64,000 nt of DNA from Dankookia rubra (GTDB lineage: Bacteria; Pseudomonadota; Alphaproteobacteria; Acetobacterales; Acetobacteraceae), in the NCBI RefSeq assembly GCF_004355005.1, contig NZ_SMSJ01000003.1, positions 219,858-283,857 of the forward strand. The letters are read 5' to 3'. Made by a program: the position numbers and the translations under genes. The notes beneath the pieces are model-generated. The model was not told the origin of the DNA. It ran no database searches and worked only from the letters and a program-made list of their open reading frames with translations. Below are positions 56,273 to 63,796 of this stretch, piece by piece; the stretch's first letter is position 1; every line of letters begins with the position of its first letter.

Positions 56273-57493
56273 ATGTCGTTGAACAGGCGCGAAATGCTTG
56301 CCGCCGGGGCCGCCACGGCGCTCGGCGGGCTGCCGCGGGCGCGCGCCCAGGGTGGTCAGGTGATCCGCCTCGGCGTCCTCACCGACATGTCCGGGCCCTA
56401 CCGCGACACCACCGGACCGGGCAGCGTCGTGCTGACCCAGCAGGCGGTGCAGGATTTCGGCAGCCGCGGCTTCCAGGTGGAGGTGCTGCAGGCCGACCAC
56501 CAGAACAAGCCCGATGTCGGCGCCAACATCGCCCGGCAATGGTTCGACCAGGGCATCGACGCCGTGGTCGACCTGCCGACCTCCTCCGTCGCGCTGGCGG
56601 TCAACCAGATCGCCCGCGAGAAGAACAAGGTCCACCTGAACTCGGGCGCCGCGACCTCCGACCTGACCGGTGCGCAGTGCAGTCCGAACACGGTGCACTG
56701 GACCTACGACACCTACATGCTGGCCAAGTCGACCGGCGCCGCCATCGTCAAGACCGGCGGCGACAGCTGGTTCTTCATCACCGCCGACTATGCCTTCGGC
56801 CATGCGCTGGAACGCGACACCTCCAACTTCGTCAGGTCGGCGGGCGGCCGGGTGCTGGGCAACGTGCGCTATCCCTTCCCGGCAACCACCGACTTCTCCG
56901 CCTTCCTGCTGCAGGCGCAGGCCAGCCGCGCCAAGGTGCTCGGCTTCGCCAATGCCTCGACCGACACGGTCAACTGCATCAAGGGCGCCCGCGAATTCGG
57001 GCTGCAGCGGTCGATGAAATTCGCCGCGCTGCTGATGGGCATCGTCGACGTCAAGTCGCTCGGGCTCGAGGCGGGGCAGGGGCTCAACCTGACCGAGGCC
57101 TTCTACTGGGACCTCAACGACCGAACCCGGGCGCTGACCGAGCGCGTGCGGGCGAAGAACGAGGGCCGCCCGCCCGCCATGGTGCCGGCCGGCTGCTACG
57201 GCGCGGTGCTGCACTACCTGAAGGCGGTGGCCGACATGGGCGTCCCGGCGGCCAAGGCGAGCGGCGTCGAGGCGGTGAACCGGATGAAGGCGATGCCGGC
57301 CGACGACGACGCCTTCGGCGCCAGCACCATCCGGCCCGACGGGCGCTGCATCCACCCGGCCTACCTCTTCGAGGTCAAGGCGCCGGGCGAATCCCGCAAT
57401 CCCTGGGACCTCTACAAGCTGGCCGCCACCACCCCGGGCGAGGAGGCCTTCCGGCCGCTCGCCGAGGGCGGCTGCCCGCTCGTCCGCAGCTGA
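56273..57493 (+). CDS. Liv-type ABC receptor, copy 4 of 4
   Basis: 406 residues. Short Tat-like signal SLNRREMLAAGAATALGGLPRARAQ. IRLGVLTDMSGPYRDTTGPGSV, DHQNKPDVGANIARQWFDQG, VHWTYDTYMLAKSTGAAIVK and NLTEAFYWDLNDRTRALTERV show the same architecture. It is the most divergent of the set in the second lobe: MKFAALLMGIVDVKSLGLEAGQ instead of the LAxLLMFxxDVHxLGLQ pattern, and KLAATTPGEE instead of KLLQTTPxEE. It immediately precedes livH, the place where a single cognate receptor would normally be. Confidence 0.88.
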   Translation: MSLNRREMLAAGAATALGGLPRARAQGGQVIRLGVLTDMSGPYRDTTGPGSVVLTQQAVQDFGSRGFQVEVLQADHQNKPDVGANIARQWFDQGIDAVVDLPTSSVALAVNQIAREKNKVHLNSGAATSDLTGAQCSPNTVHWTYDTYMLAKSTGAAIVKTGGDSWFFITADYAFGHALERDTSNFVRSAGGRVLGNVRYPFPATTDFSAFLLQAQASRAKVLGFANASTDTVNCIKGAREFGLQRSMKFAALLMGIVDVKSLGLEAGQGLNLTEAFYWDLNDRTRALTERVRAKNEGRPPAMVPAGCYGAVLHYLKAVADMGVPAAKASGVEAVNRMKAMPADDDAFGASTIRPDGRCIHPAYLFEVKAPGESRNPWDLYKLAATTPGEEAFRPLAEGGCPLVRS

Positions 57494-57523
57494 TCCAAGA
57501 AACCAAGGACCGAGACCACCCGC

Positions 57524-58408
57524 ATGGACGACATCTTCGGCATCCCCGCGCCGCTGCTCTTCGGGCAGTTGCTGCTCGGCCTGATCAACGGCGCCTTCTA
57601 TGCGATGCTCTCGCTTGGCCTCGCGGTGATCTTCGGCCTGCTCAACATCGTCAACATGGCGCATGGCGCGCAGTTCATGATGGGCGCCTTCTGCGCCTGG
57701 ATGCTGCTCGCCTGGGCCGGCATCGGCTACTGGTGGGCGCTGATCCTGTCGCCGATCATCATCGGCTTCACCGGGATCGTGCTGGAAAAGCTCTTCATCA
57801 GTAAGCTCTACAAGCTCGACCACCTCTACGGGCTGCTGCTGACCTTCGGCCTCGCCCTGATCATCGAGGGCGTGTTCCGCAACGAATTCGGCTCCTCCGG
57901 CCTGCCCTACCGCATCCCGCCGGAGCTCTCGGGCGCCTGGGACCTCGGCTTCATGTTCATGCCGATCTACCGCGGCTGGGTCGTGGTCGCGGCGCTGATC
58001 CTCTGCCTCGCCACCTGGCTGATCATCGAGAAGACCCGGCTCGGCGCCTATCTCCGCGCGGCGACCGAGAATGCCGCGCTGGTCCAGGCCTTCGGCGTCA
58101 ACGTGCCCCGCATGGTGACGCTGACCTACGGCTTCGGCGTGGCGCTGGCCGCCATCGGCGGCGTGCTGGCGGCGCCGATCTACTCGGTGAACCCGCAGAT
58201 GGGCTCGAACCTCATCATCGTGGTCTTCGCCGTCGTCGTCATCGGCGGCATGGGCTCGATCCTCGGCTCCATCCTCACCGGCTTCGCGCTGGGCATCGTC
58301 GAGGGACTGACCAAGGTCTTCTGGCCGGAAGCCTCCGCCACCGTCATCTTCGTCATCATGGCGATCGTGCTGCTCGCACGTCCCGCCGGCCTCTTCGGGA
58401 GGGCCTGA
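57524..58408 (+). CDS. livH: Liv-type ABC permease, LivH type
   Basis: 294 residues, about eight membrane helices. AMLSLGLAVIFGLLNIVNMAHGAQFMMGAFCAW is the LivH N-terminal signature. VVIGGMGSILGSILTGFALGIVEGLTKVFWPEASATVIFVIMAIVLLARPAGLFGRA carries the EAA-like ATPase contact loop and typical C-terminus. It forms half of the inner-membrane pore with the next gene, whose ATG lies 2 bp after its stop. Confidence 0.9.
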   Translation: MDDIFGIPAPLLFGQLLLGLINGAFYAMLSLGLAVIFGLLNIVNMAHGAQFMMGAFCAWMLLAWAGIGYWWALILSPIIIGFTGIVLEKLFISKLYKLDHLYGLLLTFGLALIIEGVFRNEFGSSGLPYRIPPELSGAWDLGFMFMPIYRGWVVVAALILCLATWLIIEKTRLGAYLRAATENAALVQAFGVNVPRMVTLTYGFGVALAAIGGVLAAPIYSVNPQMGSNLIIVVFAVVVIGGMGSILGSILTGFALGIVEGLTKVFWPEASATVIFVIMAIVLLARPAGLFGRA

Positions 58409-58410
58409 GC

Positions 58411-59406
58411 ATGGCCGACACCACCTCCATCACCGCGCTCGCCATTCCGGACCACGCCAAGGAATCCGACGGCGTCTGGGGCTTCACCCGGGCGCAGCTC
58501 GTGGCGCTCGGGGTCCTGGTCGCCTTCCTGGTGGTCTCGCCCTTCGTGCTCTACCCCGTCTTCCTGATGAAGCTGCTCTGCTTCGCGCTCTTCGCCTGCG
58601 CCTTCAACCTGCTGATCGGCTATGTCGGGCTGCTCAGCTTCGGCCATGCCGCCTATTTCGGCATGGGCGGCTACCTCGCGGGCCATGCCGCCAAGGCCTG
58701 GGGGCTGACGCCGGAGGTCTCGATCATCATCGGCGGCGCGACGGCCGGGCTGCTCGGCGTGGTCGCCGGCTGGATCGCCATCCGCCGCCAGGGCATCTAC
58801 TTCGCCATGATCACCCTGGCGCTGGCGCAGATGGTCTACTTCTTCTGCGTCCAGGCGCCCTTCACCGGCGGCGAGGACGGCATCCAGGCCATCCCGCGCG
58901 GCAGCTTCCTCGGCCTCTTCCCGCTCGACCAGGACATGGCGATGTACTGGATGGTGGCCGGCATCTTCCTGCTCGGCTTCCTGCTGATCCACCGCATCAT
59001 CCACTCGCCCTACGGCCAGGTGCTGAAGTCGATCCGCGAGAACGAGCCGCGCGCCACCTCGCTCGGCTACCGGACCGACGACTACAAGCTGATGGCCTTC
59101 ATTCTCTCGGCGACGCTGGCCGGCGTCGCCGGCGCCACCAAGTCGATCGTCTTCGGCATCGCCACGCTGACCGACGTGCACTGGTCCATGTCGGGCGAGG
59201 TCGTGCTGATGACGCTGGTCGGCGGGCTCGGCACCGTCTTCGGGCCGGTGGTCGGCGCCGCGGTGATCGTCACCATGCAGAACTACCTGGCGGAGATGGG
59301 CGCCTGGGTCACCGTCATCCAGGGCGTGATCTTCGTTGCCTGCGTGCTGGCCTTCCGGCGCGGGCTCATCGGCGAGCTCGGCGCGCTGCTGAAGGTGAAG
59401 CTGTAG
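58411..59406 (+). CDS. livM: Liv-type ABC permease, LivM type
   Basis: 331 residues. A hydrophilic N-terminal tail of ~30 residues (SITALAIPDHAKESDGVWG) comes before the first helix. LIGYVGLLSFGHAAYFGMGGYLAGHAA is the LivM signature, and LMTLVGGLGTVFGPVVGAAVIVTMQNYL is the ATPase contact loop. FTGGEDGIQAIPRGSFLGLF lies in the periplasmic part. It is the last gene of the operon, followed by a strong hairpin. Confidence 0.9.
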   Translation: MADTTSITALAIPDHAKESDGVWGFTRAQLVALGVLVAFLVVSPFVLYPVFLMKLLCFALFACAFNLLIGYVGLLSFGHAAYFGMGGYLAGHAAKAWGLTPEVSIIIGGATAGLLGVVAGWIAIRRQGIYFAMITLALAQMVYFFCVQAPFTGGEDGIQAIPRGSFLGLFPLDQDMAMYWMVAGIFLLGFLLIHRIIHSPYGQVLKSIRENEPRATSLGYRTDDYKLMAFILSATLAGVAGATKSIVFGIATLTDVHWSMSGEVVLMTLVGGLGTVFGPVVGAAVIVTMQNYLAEMGAWVTVIQGVIFVACVLAFRRGLIGELGALLKVKL

Positions 59407-59416
59407 GGCGAGGCAG

Positions 59417-59441
59417 CCAGGGAGGGCACCGCCCTCCCTGG
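59417..59441 (+). terminator. Terminator hairpin after livM
   Basis: An 11-bp perfect stem (59417-59427 with 59431-59441) with a 3-nt loop begins 10 bp after the livM stop and lies between convergent genes. It is also the first part of an element repeated at 63631. Confidence 0.6.
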
Positions 59442-59476
59442 ATTCACCCGCCGATGGCCGAAGGGCCTCTGGACAC
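59417..59476 (+). repeat. Two-hairpin intergenic element, copy 1
   Basis: The long hairpin (59417-59441) is followed by a mini-hairpin GGCC-GAAG-GGCC (59456-59467) and TCTGGACAC. The 21 bases from 59456 match 63665-63685 with one mismatch, which falls in the mini-hairpin loop. It sits between the livM and peroxidase stops. Confidence 0.5.
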
Positions 59477-59483
59477 CTCCGGT

Positions 59484-62084
59484 CTAGACGAGGTCCCAGC
59501 CCTCCGGCCTGAAGCCGGCCAGGCCCTGCCTGGCGATGGCGATGCCGTCCATCTGCCAGAGCCAGAGAACGCCGTCCTCCCGCTGCCACATGACGTCGTC
59601 GCGGCCATCGCCGCTGAAATCGGCGATCGAGGCAACCTGCCATTCCTCGCCCACCTGGCCGAAGCCGCCCTGCTGCACCACCTGCGGCCCGTCCATCCGC
59701 CAGATCCAGGTATTGCCGCCCTCGTCGCGCCAGAAGACGTCCGTCCTGCCGTCGCCATCGAAGTCGCCGGTGCCCGCGACCTGCCACTCGGGGCCTGAGT
59801 GGCCGAGGGAAACGTCGGAGACCGTCCGCGCACCGTCCTGGGTCCAGAGGCTCATGCTGCTGCTCTCGCCGCGCAGCAGCAGGTCCGCCTTGCCGTCGCC
59901 GTCGAAGTCGCCGATCGCCGCGACATGCCAGTCCGGCTCCAGCCAGCCGATCGCCTTCTCCTCGACCGTGCCGAAGCGCTGCGTTTCCAGCAGCCGCACC
60001 ACGCCGTCGAGGCCGCGCACCACGACATCCGCCAGGCCGTCGCCGTTCAGGTCGCCGAGGCCGATCACCGTCTCGCCCGCCGGCCGTGCCAGGTCGTGCA
60101 TGTCGAAGATGTCGATGCCGTTGGCGCGCACCAGGCGGAGGCCGCCCTCGGCATTGGAAAAGGCCAGGTCCGCCGTGCCGTCGCCGTCGATGTCGCCGGT
60201 GCCGGCCAGGCGCCAGGCCAGCGGCATGTCGGTCAGCCCGTGATGGGAATGCGCCTCGCCCTCGCGGAAGTTCCAGACATAGAGCGAGCCCGCGCCGTCG
60301 CGCCAGAGCAGCCCGGCATAGCCCTCGCCGGCGAAGTCGCGCGCCGCGGCCGGGCCGAGATGCACGCGGCCATCGGCGAATTGAACGAACTCCACCTCCC
60401 GCAGGTGGTCGCGGCCATCGGGGCCGGCCGCCAGCCAGCTGCCATCCGCCTGACGCAGCAGCTGCGTCGCCTCCCGCAGCCCGTGGTAGAGCACGGTATC
60501 GCGCCCGCCGCGGCCGACCAGGATGTCGTCGGTCGCGCCGCCCTCCAGCGTCTCGTCGCTGCCGTCGCCGACGACGAGCTGCGGCAGGCCAGGGTCCTCC
60601 GGCTCGGCATCCGGGGCGCGCCGCTCATAAGCCAGGAACATGTCGGCCTGCAGATAGAGCGTGTCGGTGGTCCGCAGCACGATGTCGCTGAGCTTGGTCG
60701 CGCCGATCTCGGCCTTCAGGCCGGGGGCGAGGTCGAGGTTCTCCCACCAGTAGCGGTCGCCATCGCGCAGCCGGGTGAACTGGTCGGCCACCACCAGCGC
60801 GAAGGTCTCGCCGATGAAGGCGCCGGGCGCATGGCGCTCGGCCAGCCCGCCGGTCCAGAGATCGATCATGTCGACGCTGCCGAAGGCCTCGGCCAGCGCC
60901 GCGACGGTCGCCGCATCGTCGGTGATCTGGGCGAAGTCGGTATAGGCCTCGAGGCCGAGCGCGAGCCGCATCCCGTTCAGCGTCGGCAGGCCGAGGTCGC
61001 GGCCGCGGGCGATGTTGATCGCCGCCAGGTCCTGGCCGACCGGCGGATCGACCAGGAAGTTGCGCAGGTCGTCGACGATCCGCGCATCCATCTCCTGCGA
61101 CACGTCGGAGCCGAGGTGCCGGAGGAAGCCGTCCGCCCCGCCATGGGCGGCGAACTGATCGGGCGTCATGAAGAAGGTGTCACGCAGCGTGACGTTGCCG
61201 CCGACGACCACGCCCTGCTCGTCCGTCCGCTCGGTCTCGGCCGAGACGGTGGAATGGCCCCAGCGATAGGCGGCCCCTGCGAACTCCACCGCGATGCGGG
61301 CATCGACGGTAGGGTCGTAGCCGGCATAGCCGGCGATCGCCTCGCCGCCGAGCAGCTTGGGGAGGAATTCGGTGAAGGTGACGTGGTTGATCTCGGCGGT
61401 GACGATGGTCCGCGCCTGCTGGTACAGCGCGTCGCCCGAGAGGGTGGGGTCGGCCGCCGCCAGCCGGTCGACCCAGAGGTTGTGCTCGCGCACGAAGATG
61501 GTCTGCAGCGCGGTGAGGGAGGGGTTCTCCATCACCCGCACGTCGCCGGCGACGAAGCCGCCGTTGACGACCGGCAGGTTGCCGCCCTCCGAGGTCCGCA
61601 TGTGGCCGTCGGCCAGCCTGAGGCTCGCGGCCGTCGCCTCGCTCGAGCCATAGACCATCGAGCCGTCGAGCCAGCCGCTGACGGCGTTGATCGCGGTCGC
61701 CGGGTTGTCAGGCCCGGTGCCGGTCGCGGGGTCGGTAAAGGCGCGCCCGGCCGGGATCGCGCTGCCGGGCAGGAAGACCGAGTCGTCGCCGGGGATGACG
61801 ATATCGTTCGCCTTGCTGCGGTCGATCGGAGTGCGGCTGATGTCGTGGTCGATGAACTGCCCCCAGGCATACATCAGGCCCGAGAGGCCAAGGCTGTTGG
61901 CGACGTCCGCATCGCCCTCGCCGACCACGATGTTGCTGATGTCCCGCGCATTCGGCCCTTCGGCCAGGGCCGAGACGCCATCGGCGTAGCGGGCCGGGGC
62001 GATGCGGATGAAGCCGCTGCCCGCGGCGTTGGCCGCGCTGTTGTCGAGGTTGTTGCCCGACCCGTCATAGCTGCGTTCGGTCAT
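59484..62084 (-). CDS. Animal-type haem peroxidase with RTX-like and FG-GAP repeats
   Basis: 866 residues. Residues ~40-500 are the myeloperoxidase/peroxinectin-type domain. WGQFIDHDISR has the distal H80 with Q76, D79 and the Ca-binding D81; FVREHNLW and AYRWGHST (proximal H277) follow; INIARGRDLGLPTLNGMRLALGL is the family signature. Around residues 515-550 are two RTX-like units (GGATDDILV, GRGGRDTVL). The last ~240 residues hold five FG-GAP/VCBS repeats of ~48 residues (GDxDGDGxxD type). There is no signal peptide, which with the RTX part points to type I secretion, but no secretion genes are nearby. A Fur-like site lies just upstream of the start. Confidence 0.87.
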   Translation of the reverse strand: MTERSYDGSGNNLDNSAANAAGSGFIRIAPARYADGVSALAEGPNARDISNIVVGEGDADVANSLGLSGLMYAWGQFIDHDISRTPIDRSKANDIVIPGDDSVFLPGSAIPAGRAFTDPATGTGPDNPATAINAVSGWLDGSMVYGSSEATAASLRLADGHMRTSEGGNLPVVNGGFVAGDVRVMENPSLTALQTIFVREHNLWVDRLAAADPTLSGDALYQQARTIVTAEINHVTFTEFLPKLLGGEAIAGYAGYDPTVDARIAVEFAGAAYRWGHSTVSAETERTDEQGVVVGGNVTLRDTFFMTPDQFAAHGGADGFLRHLGSDVSQEMDARIVDDLRNFLVDPPVGQDLAAINIARGRDLGLPTLNGMRLALGLEAYTDFAQITDDAATVAALAEAFGSVDMIDLWTGGLAERHAPGAFIGETFALVVADQFTRLRDGDRYWWENLDLAPGLKAEIGATKLSDIVLRTTDTLYLQADMFLAYERRAPDAEPEDPGLPQLVVGDGSDETLEGGATDDILVGRGGRDTVLYHGLREATQLLRQADGSWLAAGPDGRDHLREVEFVQFADGRVHLGPAAARDFAGEGYAGLLWRDGAGSLYVWNFREGEAHSHHGLTDMPLAWRLAGTGDIDGDGTADLAFSNAEGGLRLVRANGIDIFDMHDLARPAGETVIGLGDLNGDGLADVVVRGLDGVVRLLETQRFGTVEEKAIGWLEPDWHVAAIGDFDGDGKADLLLRGESSSMSLWTQDGARTVSDVSLGHSGPEWQVAGTGDFDGDGRTDVFWRDEGGNTWIWRMDGPQVVQQGGFGQVGEEWQVASIADFSGDGRDDVMWQREDGVLWLWQMDGIAIARQGLAGFRPEGWDLV

Positions 62085-62101
62085 GCACGGCCGCCTTAGT
62101 T

Positions 62102-62114
62102 GAGAATGATTATC
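62102..62114. promoter_or_regulatory. Fur-like iron-response site upstream of the peroxidase
   Basis: GAGAATGATTATC matches the left two thirds of the classical Fur box (11 of 13 bases). The third hexamer is poor, so the full 19-bp match is about 13 of 19. It lies 18-30 bp before the peroxidase ATG, where a bound repressor would block transcription. Haem peroxidase control by iron makes sense biologically. Confidence 0.4.
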
Positions 62115-62212
62115 GTCTGCAATCCAACTAACGGCAGCGGCGGAGCGGATCGAATCAAAGGAAACGGAACGAAACCGGCATTATTGAACAGCTGTACGGA
62201 TATCGGCGAGGT

Positions 62213-62239
62213 CGCGCATCCCGCGCATCCCGCGCATCT
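62213..62239. repeat. Three-unit 9-bp tandem repeat
   Basis: Three consecutive copies of CGCGCATCC, the last ending in T instead of C. The units lie in the non-coding gap upstream of cutA. The array could vary in length by slipped replication, or the units could be spaced protein-binding sites. Confidence 0.7.
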
Positions 62240-62403
62240 GCCGGGCGGGGCGGCTACGGCGGTTTGCGTTCGGAGCTGCCCGCGGCTCCGCGGTCGGTCT
62301 TTGCGTTCAGGGCTGATTCAGCCGTCCGGGCGTTCACGCCCTCCCACCTCCCGCTCTAGCATGACGTGTAAGCGGCATGCCGCCGCAGCCGGGGATTTCG
62401 CCG

Positions 62404-62730
62404 ATGACCGATGCCGTTCTCTGGGTCTGGGTGACCGCCTCGGATGCCGAGGAGGCGACCACCATCGGGCGGGCGCTGGTGCGGGAGGGGCTGGCGGCCT
62501 GCGTCAACATCCTGCCGGGCCATACCGCCATCTACCGGGACGCGGGGGTGCTGCGGGAAGCGGAGGAGACCGCCTTCGTCGCCAAGACCACCGCCGCGCA
62601 GTTCGAGCCGCTGCGCGCCCGCATCCGCGCCCTGCACAGCTACGAGCTTCCGGCCATCCTGGCGCTGCCGGCGATGGACGGGGACCCGGACTTCGTCGAA
62701 TGGATCAGGGCCGGCGCCGGCGCGGGCTGA
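62404..62730 (+). CDS. cutA: CutA1-type divalent-cation tolerance protein
   Basis: 108 residues, normal for the trimeric CutA1 family. LWVWVTASDAEEATTIGRALVREGLAACVNILPGHTAIYRDAG contains the conserved C-V-N-I-x-P-G strand. TAFVAKTTAAQFEPLRARIRALHSYELPAILALPAMDGDPDFVEWI includes the H-x-Y-E-x-P motif, with the C-terminal W packing at the trimer. It has a cytoplasmic ferredoxin-like fold; the role in copper tolerance is old and debated. ATG 62404 is preferred because the family starts just before the first strand. Confidence 0.88.
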   Translation: MTDAVLWVWVTASDAEEATTIGRALVREGLAACVNILPGHTAIYRDAGVLREAEETAFVAKTTAAQFEPLRARIRALHSYELPAILALPAMDGDPDFVEWIRAGAGAG

Positions 62731-62731
62731 G

Positions 62732-63595
62732 TCAGCCGAAGCCGTAGAGCCGGGCCGGGGTATCGACCAGGATGCGCTCTCGCATCGCCGTGTCCGGCAC
62801 CCACTCCGCCAGCCAGGCCAGGGTCTGCGGATAGGTCGTGACGCGGTCCATGCTGGTATTGGTATGCGGCCAGTCGCTGCCCCAGACCAGGCGGTCCGGC
62901 CCATAGGCCTCGATCACCATCGCCGCCGCCTCGCGCGCCGTCTCCAGCCCGATCCGATAGGCGCCGCTGAGCTTCACATAGGCCCGGCCGGTCCGCGCGG
63001 CGTCGAGCAGCAGGCGGAAGCCGGGGTCGCGCCGCGGCCCGAGCGCCCGGTCGACCATCCCCATATGCGGCACGATCACCGCGGCGCCGCTGTCGAGCAT
63101 CGCCGGCAGCACCTCCGGCAGCCGGCGGCTTTCGACGTAAAGGTCGAGCGTCCAGCCGCGCCGCTTCGCTTCGGCGAAGGTTTCGCGGTAGTCGGCCCAG
63201 TCGGGCGTGGCCAGGCCGAAGATCGGGAAGCGCAGGCCGCGCACGCCGATCCGCGCCATCTCGTCCCACTGCGCCGCGGTGGCGCCGGGGGCGATCCAGG
63301 GCACCCCGCGCAGCCGGTCGGGACGCGCCCGCAGCGCCTCGAACAGGTAGGAATTGTTGTGGCCGAGGAAGCTCGGCTGGGTGATCACCGCCCGGCCGAT
63401 GCCGTTCGCCCCGGCGAGCGCCAGCAGCCGGTCGTAGGAGGCATCGTAGTCCGGCGCGTAGCGCGCATCGGCGGCGCGCGACAGACCGGGGACGAAGACA
63501 TGGGTGTGGCAGTCGACCCGGCGGGAGGGCTGGGCGCGGGCCGGTGCGGCGGCGAGGGCGAGGGCGCCCATGACGAGGGTGCGGCGGGTGGTCAT
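62732..63595 (-). CDS. Tat-exported amidohydrolase-2 family hydrolase
   Basis: 287 residues. Twin-arginine signal TTRRTLVMGALALAAAPARAQ. RVDCHTHVFVPG has the H-x-H metal pair of the amidohydrolase-2 (2-pyrone-4,6-dicarboxylate lactonase/ACMSD-like) family. GVRGLRFPIFGL, VIVPHMGMVD, YVKLSGAYRIG and LVWGSDWPHTNT give further metal ligands, including the final catalytic Asp. It probably hydrolyses a lactone or decarboxylates a cyclic acid in the periplasm, an unusual place for this family. It is convergent with cutA, 1 bp apart. Confidence 0.83.
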   Translation of the reverse strand: MTTRRTLVMGALALAAAPARAQPSRRVDCHTHVFVPGLSRAADARYAPDYDASYDRLLALAGANGIGRAVITQPSFLGHNNSYLFEALRARPDRLRGVPWIAPGATAAQWDEMARIGVRGLRFPIFGLATPDWADYRETFAEAKRRGWTLDLYVESRRLPEVLPAMLDSGAAVIVPHMGMVDRALGPRRDPGFRLLLDAARTGRAYVKLSGAYRIGLETAREAAAMVIEAYGPDRLVWGSDWPHTNTSMDRVTTYPQTLAWLAEWVPDTAMRERILVDTPARLYGFG

Positions 63596-63630
63596 GCCGG
63601 CAGCATGGGGAAGGCCCAGCGGCAGGCCAA

Positions 63631-63685
63631 GGGGGCTTTGCCCCCCCCGGCCCCCGCAACCAACGGCCGAAAGGCCTCTGGACAC
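63631..63685 (+). repeat. Two-hairpin intergenic element, copy 2
   Basis: A GGGGGC-TTT-GCCCCC hairpin (63631-63645) is followed 19 bp later by GGCC-GAAA-GGCC (63665-63676), a perfect GNRA-type mini-hairpin, and TCTGGACAC. It has the same order and orientation as the element at 59417, with the first hairpin differing in sequence but not in kind. It lies between two divergent genes. Confidence 0.5.
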
Positions 63686-63796
63686 TTCTTTTCCACGAAG
63701 GGGGCGCTGAGGGTTTCACCCCGCCTCCTGCCTTTTTCCTTGCTTTTATTCCTATCTTCGTGCTCCGTTCCGGGTTCCTGCCGGAGGGACCACCCG

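Larger units (their letters stand above)
62085..62403. other. Gene-free divergent region between peroxidase and cutA
   Basis: 319 bp with locally lower GC at 62095-62200. It holds a Fur-like site at 62102-62114, a three-unit 9-bp tandem repeat at 62213-62239 and, presumably, promoters for both flanking genes. I see no coding sequence or stable RNA in it. Confidence 0.5.

Noticed and set aside
54037-56316. Long minus-strand frame with internally repeated protein sequence
   Set aside because: The repeats only mirror the duplicated receptor genes on the plus strand.
52475-57493. Receptor array as an assembly duplication
   Set aside because: The four copies differ throughout, have different signal peptides, starts and spacers, and all frames are intact, so they are real paralogues.
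59799-62099. Plus-strand frame of ~766 codons over the peroxidase
   Set aside because: The minus-strand product has full peroxidase and FG-GAP motifs; the plus frame has none.
62213-62239. CRISPR-like array
   Set aside because: Units are 9 bp, directly adjacent, without spacers and only three in number.
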